Notes: generated by a model not told the origin, from the letters alone. Numbered from the stretch's first letter, positions 1 through 20,170 are shown. The stretch: 22,469 nt of DNA from Cruorifilaria tuberocauda (GCA_013365365.1 JABVXU010000752.1:1-22469); one strand, 5' to 3'. Numbers and translations: made by a program.

Positions 1-162
1 CAATAATTAATATAAAATGAATCAGTACTGGAATATAATTCCGGATACAATAATTAATATAAAATGAATCAGTAATGAATATAATTTCGGATACAATGAT
101 TAATGTAAAATTAATCAATAATTAATATAATTTCGAATACAATAATTAGTATAAAATTATGC
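1..162. repeat. Tandem repeat, period 46-47 bp, about 3.4 copies
   Basis: Units start at 1, 48, 94 and 140, each beginning CAATAATTAATATAAAATGA or a close variant and ending in (T)TCGGATA or TTCGAATA. The array runs off the left edge of the window, so its full length is unknown. Confidence 0.9.
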
Positions 163-320
163 AAATTTTTTCTTGAAAATCTATTTCATATTTGAAAAAA
201 ATTTTAATTATAAAAATTTAGCCGATATTCAAATAAATATTAAAATCTGAGTGTTTTAAAAGATGGCGTAAATTTCTTAATCATTTATAATAAGTACATA
301 ATTTAAGTAATGCAATACAT

Positions 321-380
321 TTTTGTATTTAATTATTCCATTTTTATTTAATTATTTCACTTTTATATTTAATTATTTCA
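321..380. repeat. 20 bp tandem repeat, 3 copies
   Basis: Three consecutive 20-mers of the form TTTTxTATTTAATTATTxCA at 321, 341 and 361. The surrounding 163-420 is AT-rich with nothing else recognisable. Confidence 0.8.
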
Positions 381-420
381 TTCTAATTACTCCTACATTT
401 TAATTGTTATTTTAGTACAT

Positions 421-560
421 TTACACATATAAACATATGCACATACAACACACACGCACACACACATACACGTACACACACACATACACACACACACACA
501 CATACACACACATACACATACACACATACACACACACACACACACACACGCATGCACCCA

Positions 561-634
<74 letters not shown>

Positions 635-684
635 AAAACATAAGCACAAACATACGCATGCACACACACACACACACATATATA
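421..684. repeat. (CA)n microsatellite block
   Basis: About 260 bp of CA-rich alternating sequence interrupted by TA, CG and short CATGC islands; the longest uninterrupted run is 562-632. Open frames here on both strands are repeat artefacts (Cys-Val or Thr-His runs). Confidence 0.97.
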
Positions 685-968
685 TGTTAGCAAAATAATA
701 TCATTAAAAACTCGATGAAATTTCTCCAGCAAATACAAATAAACAAATAAAATATTGAAATTCCATTCAGGTAAAACTGTTTTCATTCATTTTTATGAAT
801 TTATTTGTGAAAAAAAAATCGATTAAAAGGAAGAGAAATTTCCTCTTTTCTTTTTCTTCTTTCTTTTTTTTTTTTATCTTTCTTAAATGGATGAAAAAGT
901 TTTTGACAGTGAAATATTATGTGTCGAAGAATTTAACGAAAGATGAAAAAAGTGAAAGAGAGGTAAGA
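685..968. other. Non-coding AT-rich spacer
   Basis: Contains A- and T-rich runs (for example around 810-820 and 865-877). A short open frame at 795-998 is low complexity and ends in the GA repeat. No gene seen. Confidence 0.6.
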
Positions 969-990
969 AGAGAGAGAGAGAGAGAGAGAG
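969..990. repeat. (AG)n microsatellite
   Basis: Eleven AG dinucleotides in a row; the first of several GA tracts in the window. Confidence 0.9.
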
Positions 991-2195
991 ATTGGTAAGG
1001 TGAGATAAAAATTTCGCTTTAATTATCTTCTTCATTCATTTACAACGATCAAACTCATTCATTCCATTGAAATTTAATTAGTAATATAATTTAGTCTCAG
1101 CATTAATTTTAAATTTTCAAATTTTTATTCCTATTAATAATTCTTATTAATGAAAAATTCGAAATTGTAGTAACTATTTTTATCTCTATTAACTGATAAT
1201 GCACCTCTTCTGATAATAATGATAATGATGTTTGTGATAGTAATTATAATATTATGATAATGATGATAATAATGATGATAATTTTTATCTGGAATAAAAT
1301 TGTGTGCAAAATGAACGAAAAAGAAAATAGTTACTACTATTTCGAAGGTTTGAATTTCATTTTAATTCAACTGATAAAATATAAGAAATTTAATCTAATT
1401 CAAATATTTAAGTATAAAAAGTAGAGAAAGTGAAAAAAAAGAGTAACGGAAAAGATAATTAATAATGATTAAATGATTAAATGAATAAGAAAGAAATGAT
1501 TAAATTAACAAATAAAACAAAAAATAACAAAAACTTGAAAAGATAGAAATTCGCAATTCATAGTTCAACAAACCCAGAATTACTCAAGTTTACGAGTTAA
1601 ATTGAATTTGTAAGTTAAATTAAATTCATGAATTTACAAAAAAAAATATAAAATGCAAATTTATAATAACCAAATTGAAATACTAAAATTGTAAATATAT
1701 GTCTAGAATTAAAATTTTGAAAAAATTAAAAACGATTGAAATTCCTTATAGATAAAAAAAATTTACTGAAAAATATGATAATTCATGATCATATATCATT
1801 TCCCATTTTTTTAAGAATAATTAAAATCAAATGGTGGGAAAATTAAACGTCCTACAAAAATTATCATTTATTTTAATCACTTTTTTTCCCCTCATTTGCA
1901 TCTATTATATAAATTACTTTTTATGATAACAATACTGATAAGAAAAGATAATACTTATCCATTTTTTCTTTGCTTTTTTTTTTCAAATTATTCTCATTTT
2001 TTTAAGATTATTTCTTAAATTATTTCAAATTATACAAAAATATTCTCAAATTATAGATTGTAATCAAAGTTTTAATATTTAGAAATTCACTTTAGAAACA
2101 ACGATAAATGATAAATAACAATAAAAGGAATAATGATTATATATTTATAAACTATTATAAACTCCAAAACAAGCAAAGAACATTGCTAGTACTTA
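991..2195. other. Intergenic, AT-rich, no gene seen
   Basis: Low-complexity sequence with a GATAAT/GATGAT-rich patch at about 1209-1283 and oligo-T tracts near 1880 and 1970. No splice-bounded conserved peptide was recognised in any frame. Confidence 0.6.
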
Positions 2196-2480
2196 TTATT
2201 CTTGCTATTGTTATTGCTAATTATTATTAACTGTTATTGTTACTGTCATTATCATTATTATTACTCGTTATTACTCCTACTACTACTACTATTACAATTA
2301 GAAGTTGGCGTTATTGTTATTGTTACTATTATTATTGTTATTGGTTATTACTATTGCTACTACTATTATAACAAAAAGTTGGTGTTATTGTTAGTTATTA
2401 TTAACTGTTACTGTTATTGTTATTGTTGTTATTATTGTTATCGGTTATTACTACTACTAATACTATTATTATAATTAGGA
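2196..2480. repeat. TTA/TTG/CTA trinucleotide-rich block with internal duplication
   Basis: Degenerate TTATTG and TACTAC triplets. A marker segment GTTGG(C/T)GTTATTGTT occurs near 2304 and 2380, with a third GTTGG near 2481, so the block grew by duplication of units of roughly 75-100 bp. The open frame inside (Leu-Tyr-Ile-rich) is a repeat artefact. Confidence 0.75.
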
Positions 2481-2719
2481 GTTGGAATGTGAAACAAGTA
2501 CTAATGATGGTAAAACAAAGATAAAAGAGTAAATAATCATATGAAAATTGTAAACAATAACAATAGGTAATCTCAGAAAGATTCCTTTCTTCCTATCTTC
2601 CATTCATTCCATTTATCATTTCATCATAAAATTTCTATAAATAAACATAAATATCTCTCATCTTTTCCATCATATTTTTCTAGCAACTTTGATAAAATAA
2701 TGCCAACCGGGTGATTTCA

Positions 2720-2722
<3 letters not shown>

Positions 2723-2770
<48 letters not shown>
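2723..2770. repeat. (AG)24 microsatellite
   Basis: Forty-eight nt of uninterrupted AG. The minus-strand open frame ending in Leu-Ser repeats is an artefact of this tract. Confidence 0.97.
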
Positions 2771-2773
<3 letters not shown>

Positions 2774-2910
2774 GAAGACGAGAGGAGAGAATTTGTAGTA
2801 TGATTGGGAGGGGTAGAGTTTAGCTGTTCTATGATCGATCATCAACAAGTTTTTATTATTGCAAATTAAAAATATATGTATAAATCGAATAATAAAATGC
2901 AATACATTTA

Positions 2911-2930
2911 GAATAGAATAGAATAGAATA
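2911..2930. repeat. (GAATA)4 microsatellite
   Basis: Four perfect GAATA pentamers, followed by two copies of TAT(C/T)GGAAATAATTTA starting near 2930 and 2972. Confidence 0.85.
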
Positions 2931-4009
2931 TATCGGAAATAATTTACTCAAAATATTATATAATGGAATATATTGGAAATAATTTATTGAAATAAAACGA
3001 AGAATATATTATATGAAAAAAATGATGAGCTTTTTTTAGATATATTAATTTTGATGTGTAGATTTACATGAAAAAATTCGAAGGATCATCTGAGAGTCAA
3101 AGGAATCATTCATTTACTTACTTTTTTTAATTTTTATCAGTATTATTGATACGATATTTACTTACTTTTAGAATTTCTAATTTCTATGAAAATTATTGAA
3201 AATAATTTATTAGTGAAAGAATGAAAATTTTGGAAATGAATGAATTTGATAAACTGATAAAATTTGTTTCAAACTAACACGTAATATCGTGATTTGATAA
3301 TTATTATTTACCGAAGTACCATGGAATATCATGTTAAGATAATACGAAAATAGAATGAACTCTGAGAATGAACTCTAGAAATGGATTGAAATAAATATTA
3401 ACATGCCAGTCAATCGATTGTTACAAGTTTTAAAATTCTCCATAACCTTACAGTTTATAATTTTATAGTATATAAATTTTGTAAATTTATAATTTCAAAT
3501 AGAGTGAAACAAAAGATCATTTCATATCATTCTCGAAAATTGTTCGATTCTTTTTATTTTCTCTTTTTAACACTTAGAATGATAATTTTAACAAATGATA
3601 TGTGTTTATTATTTACGCTAAGCTTGTCTTTGCTTTACTTTACTTTTGTTTACTTACTTTTCTAATTGTTATTAGTATTATTGACTTGATATTTACTTAC
3701 TTTTCTAATTTCCATGGTATTATTTACCATATAAATTTTTTTTACCATATTTTACCATACTATTTATCATATTTACCATATATAAATTGAAAGTTAATAA
3801 GCTAGAAGTATGAGAAAGATACGATAGAAGGAAATGATTTTCCACATTTATACTGATATCTTATCAGTCCCGTCTTGTCCCCACGCTGATTACTGATTAT
3901 CAAATTACGAATTCGCGTTAATATTTCGTCATTTAATTTAACTCGAAGATATTTTCCACGTTGATGGAGAGCGATATTTTCGGCTATTTTCGGCTACAGG
4001 AAAGTACCT
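2931..4009. other. Intergenic with a dispersed direct repeat, no gene seen
   Basis: A segment at about 3112-3186 (ATTTACTTACTTTT, TATTATTGAT, then ATTTACTTACTTTT again, then TTTCTATG) recurs at about 3645-3716 in the same orientation with moderate divergence. The remainder is AT-rich. A 62-codon open frame at 3602-3790 is hydrophobic low complexity and is not supported. Confidence 0.6.
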
Positions 4010-4345
4010 GTACGTGTGAATCTACATGAGTACACGTGTGTATGCGTGTATGTGTGCGTAGGTGTCACGTCGTGCATGTGTGTACATGTGCATACGTGTG
4101 TATATGTATGCATGTGGTATGGCGTATATGTAATTCGTACATATAAGTATTATATTTATAGTGTATACATCTGTGGCGTGTGTATGCGTGCACACACGTG
4201 TTACGTATGTCGTATATATGTGTATGTGTGCGTACGTATATGTATATATGCATGTGGGCGTACATGTATATGTGCATACGTATGTGTATATATGCATGTG
4301 ACGTATGCGTATGCGTACATACACGTGTATGTTGCTCATATGTAA
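4010..4345. repeat. Degenerate TG/TACG/CATG alternating purine-pyrimidine block
   Basis: About 335 bp in which purines and pyrimidines almost strictly alternate, built from TGTG, TACG, GCAT and TATA steps rather than a pure dinucleotide. Three open frames on both strands are artefacts of this alternation. Such sequence is favourable for Z-DNA (established chemistry; formation here is inference). Confidence 0.85.
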
Positions 4346-4507
4346 AACAAAAAGGACTAATTTGTAGTAGTGTATTAAATTTTAATCATAAAATCGTATA
4401 CACACACATCATAAATAATAACATTTAAATAAAAAGCAAAAAAAGAAATTCAACTTAAAAATACATTTTTAGAATGTGATCATGAAGTGAGAAAGAAAGA
4501 GAAAGAA

Positions 4508-4513
<6 letters not shown>

Positions 4514-4561
<48 letters not shown>
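4514..4561. repeat. (AG)24 microsatellite
   Basis: Uninterrupted AG run preceded by GAAA-rich sequence from about 4490. Same length as the tract at 2723-2770. Confidence 0.97.
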
Positions 4562-4567
<6 letters not shown>

Positions 4568-4816
4568 CGATAGAAAGTGGATGGAAGCACTGATAATGCT
4601 GATAACAATCATCAAATGATACCAATATCACAAAATAATAATCAAATTGTTTTTTTTTTCTTAAAACAAGAAAAGTTGCACAAAAACTTTTTAATATAAG
4701 AGAGAAAGTAAAAAAAGATGGAAGCGAAGGAAAAGGAAGCAATCACTTATAACAATAATTTAAAAACAACATGATAGGTGGACATGAAAACTTGTTGAAA
4801 ATGATAAAAGTGATCA

Positions 4817-4869
4817 TATCATATCATATCATATCATTATCATATCATTATCATATCATTATCATATCG
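4817..4869. repeat. ATATC pentamer / TATCATATCAT repeat
   Basis: Several CATAT pentamers followed by three copies of CATTATCATAT, flanked by GATCA on the left and TTGATCA on the right. Confidence 0.85.
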
Positions 4870-6388
4870 TTGATCAAATCGCTTTTTACCATTCCTCAAG
4901 TGAATATTTCGTCTAAATAAAGAAAAGAATGAGCAAGAAAAAAGAATCTATTAAAGAAAATAAAATTAATTTTTAGTAAAAGCAAAATTTAAATTTCATA
5001 AAATGAAATATTTATTGTTAATAATTTTAAAAATCTGAAAGAAAAAGTAATGATCATGATAACAAATATTTAAATATTATATACATATATATATGTAAAT
5101 AAAATTTCAAGAATTTTTAAGTTGTAATAATTTATCCTTTGCTACAATTTTATAAATTATTTTTGTATCTTTAAATTATAATATATTTTTTTCATTTAAA
5201 TGTAATAAATAAAAATAGAAATATGTATTTCTTCAGGTGATATGATAAATTATAACATGCATTTTCTCTCATCAAGAATATGCAAATTAAAAAAAAAAAA
5301 AAAGGAAATGGATTTTTTTGTTTGTGAAATAAACATGCTCCAAAAAAAGGAAAAAGAAGTTAGTTAACATTTAAGAGAAAACATTCATTATTTAATAATA
5401 CAAGTTTTTTATGGCAGGACTTAAAAAAACTCCTGTAAATATATATTAGGATAAAGTATAACTTAATAAGTGACCTTATCATATCATTAATAATGATTAA
5501 GAATAAATTAAATAATTACTTAAAAAATAGTCATAGAAATTGTAGATTAGAAAATTTTTAATATATCAGTAATTTTTCACTATCAATCCTAATTTGCTAG
5601 CTGGAAAACAATATTGCAGTAATTTCAAAAATATGAAAGAAGAATTTATAACAATAATTGATTGATATTATAACTTTTATTGATTGATAATTGATGAATA
5701 TAACTTCTTTAACTGATCGATATTATAACTTATAACAATAATTGATTGATATTATAACTTTAGTTGATTGATAATTGATGAATTATGATTGATTGATATT
5801 ATAACTTAAAACAATAATTGATTGATTAACTAATTAATTATCCTAACTTAGACTAATAAAATATAACAAAGATTGGGTTATGAATGATGAAGCCAAGCAG
5901 AAAAAAAAAGAGATTAAACAGCAAGGAAGGAAAATCTTTTTAAAACTTTTAATATCAAATCTAATTTGTTAGTTAGAAAAAATATAAAAGGAAGTAAATT
6001 AGCATTTAGCAGAAATTAGTAGTGAAAAGGAAAAGCAAGGAAGATAATTTCTGCAAGATTTTTTTTTTATTTATTTATTAATTTCTATTCATTTATTGAT
6101 TTTTATTTATTTATTAATTATTTACTTTGAGTAAATTTTGATGTTAAAATGAGGTAAACTTTCACTTATACGAAACAATCAGAACAATTTTTAAAATAAT
6201 TATTCTGGAAATTAACATAACACTAAAATATAATAATGCAATTTAAATTTTCTTCACGAAATTGATCACAAGAATGGAAAAAAAAAGAGAAATTTTGATG
6301 GTACAAAGAAGAAAAAGTAATTAGATACTGAAAAAGCGTGAATATTTTCGATTAAATTTTCACTCAATTTCTTTTTTCCTCAAAAAAA

Positions 6389-6391
<3 letters not shown>
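4870..6391. other. Intergenic, AT-rich, imperfect ATTGATTGATATTATAACTT repeats
   Basis: At about 5648-5830 the motif ATTGATTGATATTATAACTT recurs at least four times at irregular spacing. 6059-6125 is TTTATTTATT low complexity. No conserved coding segment was recognised. Confidence 0.6.

Positions 6392-6421
<30 letters not shown>
6392..6421. repeat. (GA)15 microsatellite
   Basis: Pure GA run bordered by purine-rich sequence to about 6450. Confidence 0.95.
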
Positions 6422-6423
<2 letters not shown>

Positions 6424-9400
6424 AGAGGGAAGAGAAAGAAAGGGAAAAAAAATAGAAAATGTTTCTATTTTAGTAACATACTTACGTTAAATTTTGTTTT
6501 CAAAAAAACAAAGTTATTTGTTTTGTTTGAAAAAATGAAATTTGACATATTTTAACGAAACTATTGAATTGTCTCAATGCAAAAATTTAACAATTTCAAC
6601 AAATCATTTAAAAATTTCCGATGATTTTTTTTAAAAAAAAAGAAAAACGATAAATTCATTTATCAAAATTATTATCAATGAAGTTACGAAAGAGGAAAGA
6701 GCTGATAAAAATCTTAAACTTGCAGAAACTTTGATTTCATACAAATAATATTCAATTAACGATTTTTTGCTAGGAGGAAAAAGTAAGTGATATTGCTAAG
6801 CAACCAATTTATTTACTTCCTTCCGGTTAATTCAATTTTAGTTATTAATTACTCAATGATAGTAGGAAAAATTGAATTGAGCGTTTAAAATTTAAATCTT
6901 TCAATTTTTTTTTTCAAATTTACGCAGACAAATGTAGGTGGAAGAAAACTAAATCGGAACGGAATTATTCATCAAAAATTAAAATTTCGAAATGATTTAA
7001 TCAAAATGATGTCAATAAAAACATTTATAGATCTATTATTAAAAGGGAAAAAAAGTTGCGAGAAATTTTCCACTTCCTTCTCGTCCTTTTTTAATCATAG
7101 TAGTAAGTTAGATTTAATAGCAAAAGTTAATTAATTAATTAAACAGAAAAAAAAGAAAGCAAGAAAAGTAAATTTTTCAGTTAAATGAAATAAAATAACT
7201 TCGAAATTGAATGTAGAATAAAAATTTACATTTAAAATTCATTTTTTTCTTTCTTTCCATCGATTATTGTTTTTATATGTTGCGCAAATTAGAACAAACA
7301 ATACTTCGTCTCTCGTAATTTTCATCGTATTCATATATATATGAATATATATATACATACATGTTAGTTGTTATTGAATTCGGAGAAGGAATATATCAAA
7401 TGGATAATTAACATATCATTTAATCGTTTTATTTCATCTGAAAAATAACGAAACAATAAGAAGTCGATGGATACAGTAATTAACAAACTGTATTATTACA
7501 TTAATTATTACAGCAACAACAAATAGGTAATAAATAAATGTTTAAGCTAAATAATAAAATAGAAAAGAATAAAAGATAAAATTGAAAAAAAAAAATGTTA
7601 GTTGAAATTACTGTTATACCATACATACTATTTATCTTGTTTAATGAAGCTACAGTAATCACTGTGTCATGCATATTACGGTATGATGTTACAGTAATAA
7701 TCAATTGTGAAGGAAAAAAGCAAATAGAGCAATGCAAAAACAATAAAAGAATTTGCAAAAATGAAAATAAAGATGAAAAAAATTAAAAAAATGAAGCAAA
7801 AAATAACTAGAATTAAATTTAAATAAATTAATTTATAGAATAAAGAAAAATCAAATAATAGAACAGAATAGAAATGGAGTAAAATATTGGATATGAATAT
7901 TGAGAATTATGATTAACTAATGATGAAAGTTATGATGAATAATCTAATTTGAATAACAATCATGAAAGTTTCGTCTCATTTTGTAAAAAATATGTCAAAG
8001 AACGGTGTCATGAACTGTCCCAATTTTACGAATTTCAACGAAGGTCAAAGAAAACTGAAGGAAAAAAATTTTTTTTTCCTCGAAATTCCTCAACAGTTAT
8101 TTTCTCCGTGATTATCATATTTTTATATCAGTGAAATATAGTTATTGCAATAACGTTGGCTGTTATTGCATTACGAATATAATTTCAAATTATAGGAAAT
8201 CAAAAAATAAAAGAGAAATAGGAAGGAGAAATTCACCTAAAAATAAAAATTTCAATTCATTGAAGAATCGTTATGGATTTTTTGAAAAATTTTGATCTGT
8301 GAATTAATTGTTTCAATAATTTAGCAAATTAATACGAATTAAATTTTTTAAACTATCTGAAAAAGCAAAAAAAAAAAGATTATAAAATGCAAAATGATAT
8401 TTTTCTTGAATACTATGAATATTTCCTAAATGCCTTCCTTTTTTGTTATTTCAGATTATTTTCTTTTTTATAAGACTGTTTAGCAAATCCTGAATGACAT
8501 TTTCTACGTCGTCAATTAATCATTCATGCTATTTCCTAAATACTATTAAAAAACTAATCAATAATTGCATATAATTATATTGTAATGATAGGAAAAGTAA
8601 AAAGAGGATAATTATTTGAATATTTACAAACAAACAAGCATAGCTAACTAATGAAAGCGAAAGTAATAAATACATAATGAAAGCCAAATAAATGCTGCTG
8701 CATTAAGCGTAGAAAACGTCAAGCAATAAGTAAGCGTAATTTAAGTTTAAGCGTAAAAAAACGCTGATGATATTCAATGAAAAAAACGCGCAAAATAATA
8801 TACTTATACTAAAATTCTTTAGCTATCCTTTTCTTTTTTTTTCTTTTTTTTTTTTATATTTTCAATTAATCAATAATCTGAAATTGTTTCAAATTTAAGG
8901 AAATAAATAAAGCTATCATTATCTTATCACTTTTATTTACTTTTTTATTAACAACTGATATAAATGAAATGAATGGATAATTTTTTTAATTTAAAATATA
9001 GATGAAAAAAAAGAAGAAATTCTACTTTCTCCAACTTGTAAATGCTTGAATGCGATTATGATAATTCTGAAATTTCATTTAAAACTTATTATTTAAATAA
9101 GCATTACATTTATTTATGCTTCAATTCACTTTTGATCAAAATAATTTTATTGCATGGAAGAGAAAGATAAACTATTAAATTAAAAAGTAAAAATTGATAA
9201 TTATCAACGAAATTTTCATTTTCTTTCTTGATCAAAAAAAATATTAAATAAGAATCACACGGAATAAATTTTGATTAAAATTGATCAAAACACTGCTTGA
9301 TAAGTATTGATTGATTGTAATTCTTTCATTTTATTTAAAAAATTAAAATGTATTGTGAAGAAAAAAAGTGCTAATCACAAATGTATCAAATGAACAAAGC

Positions 9401-9552
9401 AAAAAAGCGCTCACAAAAAAATGTTTACATTTTTCGAAATGTTCCAAATAAATAATTTTTGTAAATATGTAGGAAAAAAAAGAAAATCATATCAAAAATT
9501 TTTAAGCATGCTAAAATTATGATATGCTTATCATCGAAATTTCGATAATGAA
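6422..9552. other. Intergenic, AT-rich, no gene seen
   Basis: Contains a small stem-loop (6497-6512 with 6517-6533), an ATATAT palindrome cluster near 7332-7356, and inverted ATTACTGT/ACAGTAAT motifs at 7608-7705. Open frames at 7501-7758, 7595-7786, 7949-8134 and 9425-9619 have no recognisable family or splice context and are not called genes. Confidence 0.55.
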
Positions 9553-9556
9553 TTTT

Positions 9557-9633
9557 AATTAATTGTATTCTTGATATTCTGTGATTATCATCGAAATTAT
9601 GATAATCACAGAATATCAAGAATATAATTAATT
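9557..9633. repeat. Near-perfect inverted repeat, 35 bp arms, 7 nt loop
   Basis: Left arm 9557-9591, loop CGAAATT, right arm 9599-9633; 34 of 35 positions pair, and the odd one is a G-T wobble on the plus strand. It starts about 38 nt downstream of the proposed PFKFB stop and so would fall in the 3' UTR or just beyond. The adjacent ATCGAAATTTCGAT at 9533-9546 is a separate 14 bp palindrome sharing the TATCATCGAAATT motif. Confidence 0.92.
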
Positions 9634-9671
9634 AATTGATTTTAATTAATCATTATTCCTGATATTCATTA

Positions 9672-18101
<8,430 letters not shown>

Positions 18102-18171
18102 TTTAAGCCAATGTCGATTATTCCTTTCTGATAAATATAGATAAAATAGTGATTGTATTTCACTTTCTTTT
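18102..18171 (-). other. Probable PFKFB 5' UTR after a cis or trans-splice acceptor
   Basis: On the minus strand the sequence TTTTTTGTATTAG ends at 18172, an acceptor-like site 70 nt upstream of the start codon. In nematodes such a site may receive a spliced leader; alternatively it may pair with the strong donor at 18734 (ATCG|GTAAGTATT), giving a non-coding first exon. Both readings are inference. Confidence 0.4.
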
Positions 18172-18849
18172 CTAATACAAAAAATGCGCTAATTATATTT
18201 GGGCGCTTTTGGATGATGTTTGATCATAGTAATAATACCAAAGGTGCTGTTAATTATTCTGCAAAAATTAATTAATTATTTAATTATGATTTCTTCAAAA
18301 TCGCTTATTATGAAATATTCAACATTTCGCTTCATTTATAATCGCACGAATTAATTAATAATTAAAAAGGAAATCGAATAATTAATTAAAAATGAATGAA
18401 AAAGAAGTTTAATAATCGATTAAATGAATATAAATGGATAGTATAGTTTTTATCATTGATACCATAATAGGAAATGAATTTAAGGTAAGTGGCGTGTTGG
18501 AATTCAAAACAAAATTATACGACGTATAACACGTAACCTAAATTATGAACTAACTTCAAGTAAAAAATTTTTATACCTCAAAATTCATTATTATGATGTA
18601 AATGAAGCAATTTAAATTATAAACTTAATTCAAGTAGAAAATTTTTAACCTATAAATTCAATTAAAGTAAAAATGTATAGATACGACTTTACGTATATTA
18701 TGACGTAAATAAATTATCACAAATTAATACTTACCGATGAAAATTATCAAAGTAATTTACAATATCATTATTTTAAATTAACCAATAAATACGTCATAAT
18801 CAATCATTTCTGATAATTAAATTCAACATTCGTCATAATACCATAAGAG
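18172..18849. other. PFKFB 5' flank, no gene seen
   Basis: AT-rich region upstream of the gene with a consensus minus-strand donor at 18734. A run of diverged repeats (TTAAGTAGAAAATTT..AC-type segments with TACGAC) occurs at about 18545-18690. No TATA box could be assigned against this AT background. Confidence 0.5.
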
Positions 18850-18861
18850 TGCTACTTATCC

Positions 18862-19215
18862 GTAATACTGCTAATACTATCATTAGTATCACTAATCAAA
18901 ATTTTCAAACTTTACTCAAACAAATTTTAATTTAAAATAGAATATCTAAAATCGATAAATGTAAAATATTCGAATGAATTGTGAATAAATTGTTGACTAA
19001 ATGCTGATAATACTATCATTAATATCACTAATCAAAATTTTCAAACTTTACTCAAACAGATTTTAACTTAAAATAAAATATCTGAAATCGATAATTATAA
19101 AATATTTTAAAGGAATCAATAGTTGAATAAAACAACTTTTAATTTAAAATAAAATATCTGAAATCGATAATTATAAAATATTTGAAAGGAATAAATAGTT
19201 TGAATAAATTGTTAA
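18862..19215. repeat. 136 bp tandem duplication with a third partial copy
   Basis: AATACTATCATTA at 18873 recurs at 19009 and TTTTAA(T/C)TTA at 18925 recurs at 19061, both +136. A shorter third copy of the second half starts at 19137 (+76). Copies share CTGAAATCGATAA and AAAATATT blocks. Confidence 0.88.
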
Positions 19216-19728
19216 GAAGAAGAAAATAAAAATATGAGATTTTTCTTTTGCTTACGAACAACGAATCAACAAACCTCCTTGTGCGATAAAAAGAAAAAAA
19301 TAGCAATGATAATGATAACGGGAACGATAAGAAAAAAAAAACTATAGTTTAAAGTGAATTAATCAATTTTGGGAAGGAATAGAGTAAAAGGCGAAGAAAC
19401 GGAAAAAAAAAATCTTAGAAATAAAAACTGAGAAAAAGCAATTATCGAAACTTTCATAGAAGAAAATATAATGATGATAAGAAGAAGAAGAAGGAGGTAC
19501 GATGTTTTTTTGAATAGTTCAAATTTGCTAAGAAAAAGAAAAGTTTCAAAAAAAAAAATCATGATAATCATGATGATGATGATTATTATAAGTAGTTGAA
19601 GTTGAAAATAGTAAGAAAAAAAAATCTCAATAAAAACCGAAAGAAAGAAACAAAAGAGAATTGTGATAATTATAGAGAATGAAATATTTTCTGTTGTTGA
19701 AAATTTGAAAAAAATATAAAAATTTAAG
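19216..19728. other. Intergenic, purine-rich, no gene seen
   Basis: Contains GAAGAAGAAGAAGG at about 19481-19495, GATGATGATGATTATTAT near 19570, and several oligo-A runs. Open frames here are low complexity. Confidence 0.55.
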
Positions 19729-19783
19729 TATAAATATAAATATAAATATAAATATAAATATAAATATAAATATAAATATAAAT
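19729..19783. repeat. (TATAAA)9 hexanucleotide repeat
   Basis: Uninterrupted TATAAA units, then degenerating to TGTATAAATAC. The minus-strand frame of Phe-Ile repeats is an artefact. Confidence 0.96.
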
Positions 19784-19954
19784 GTATAAATACAAATGTA
19801 TTGATTATTTTTCACAGTAAATTAATATAAACTGCCATGTTGTCAACAAAATCATTGATTCATGCTTTAAGGTATGAATCATTCATTAATTAACACTTTA
19901 TAGTATAAAAGCTTAGCTGTATACATCATTATTACCATTTATTACAATTACTGT

Positions 19955-19981
19955 TTGTGTGCGTGTGTGTGTGTGTGTGTG
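19955..19981. repeat. (TG)n microsatellite
   Basis: TG run with one CG interruption, followed by GCACGCGTCTGTCC. Confidence 0.92.
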
Positions 19982-20170
19982 CACGCGTCTGTCCATCTGT
20001 GTCTGTATGAAGAAGGAGGAAAAGCTGTGATTAGAAAAGCGATCAAATAATGTTAGCCTAAAGCTTAAATAAGGCTCTAATGAAAAGTGCATTTGGCTTC
20101 TTCTTACAAAAGCAATGAAATATCGTAAACAAAAATCATACATATCTACTTCTTTCAATCCAATAATACT

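Noticed and set aside
1..162. Direct repeats as a CRISPR array
   Set aside because: Units are contiguous, 46-47 bp tandem copies without unique spacers, in a eukaryotic genome.
393..786. Open frames of Cys-Val and Thr-His runs
   Set aside because: They are translations of the (CA)n microsatellite and carry no protein-like composition.
4016..4428. Overlapping open frames on both strands
   Set aside because: The alternating purine-pyrimidine block lacks stops in several frames at once, a composition artefact.
7949..8134. 61-codon plus-strand frame with a charged, non-repetitive middle
   Set aside because: Its composition is slightly more protein-like, but there is no recognisable family, splice context or neighbour; too short to support.
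9557..9633. Hairpin as a bacterial rho-independent terminator
   Set aside because: The stem is AT-rich and the locus is clearly eukaryotic with spliced exons.
19913..20158. 81-codon minus-strand frame
   Set aside because: Part of it translates the (TG)n repeat as Thr-His, and the rest matches nothing recognised; an alternative upstream PFKFB exon was considered but no consensus donor links it.
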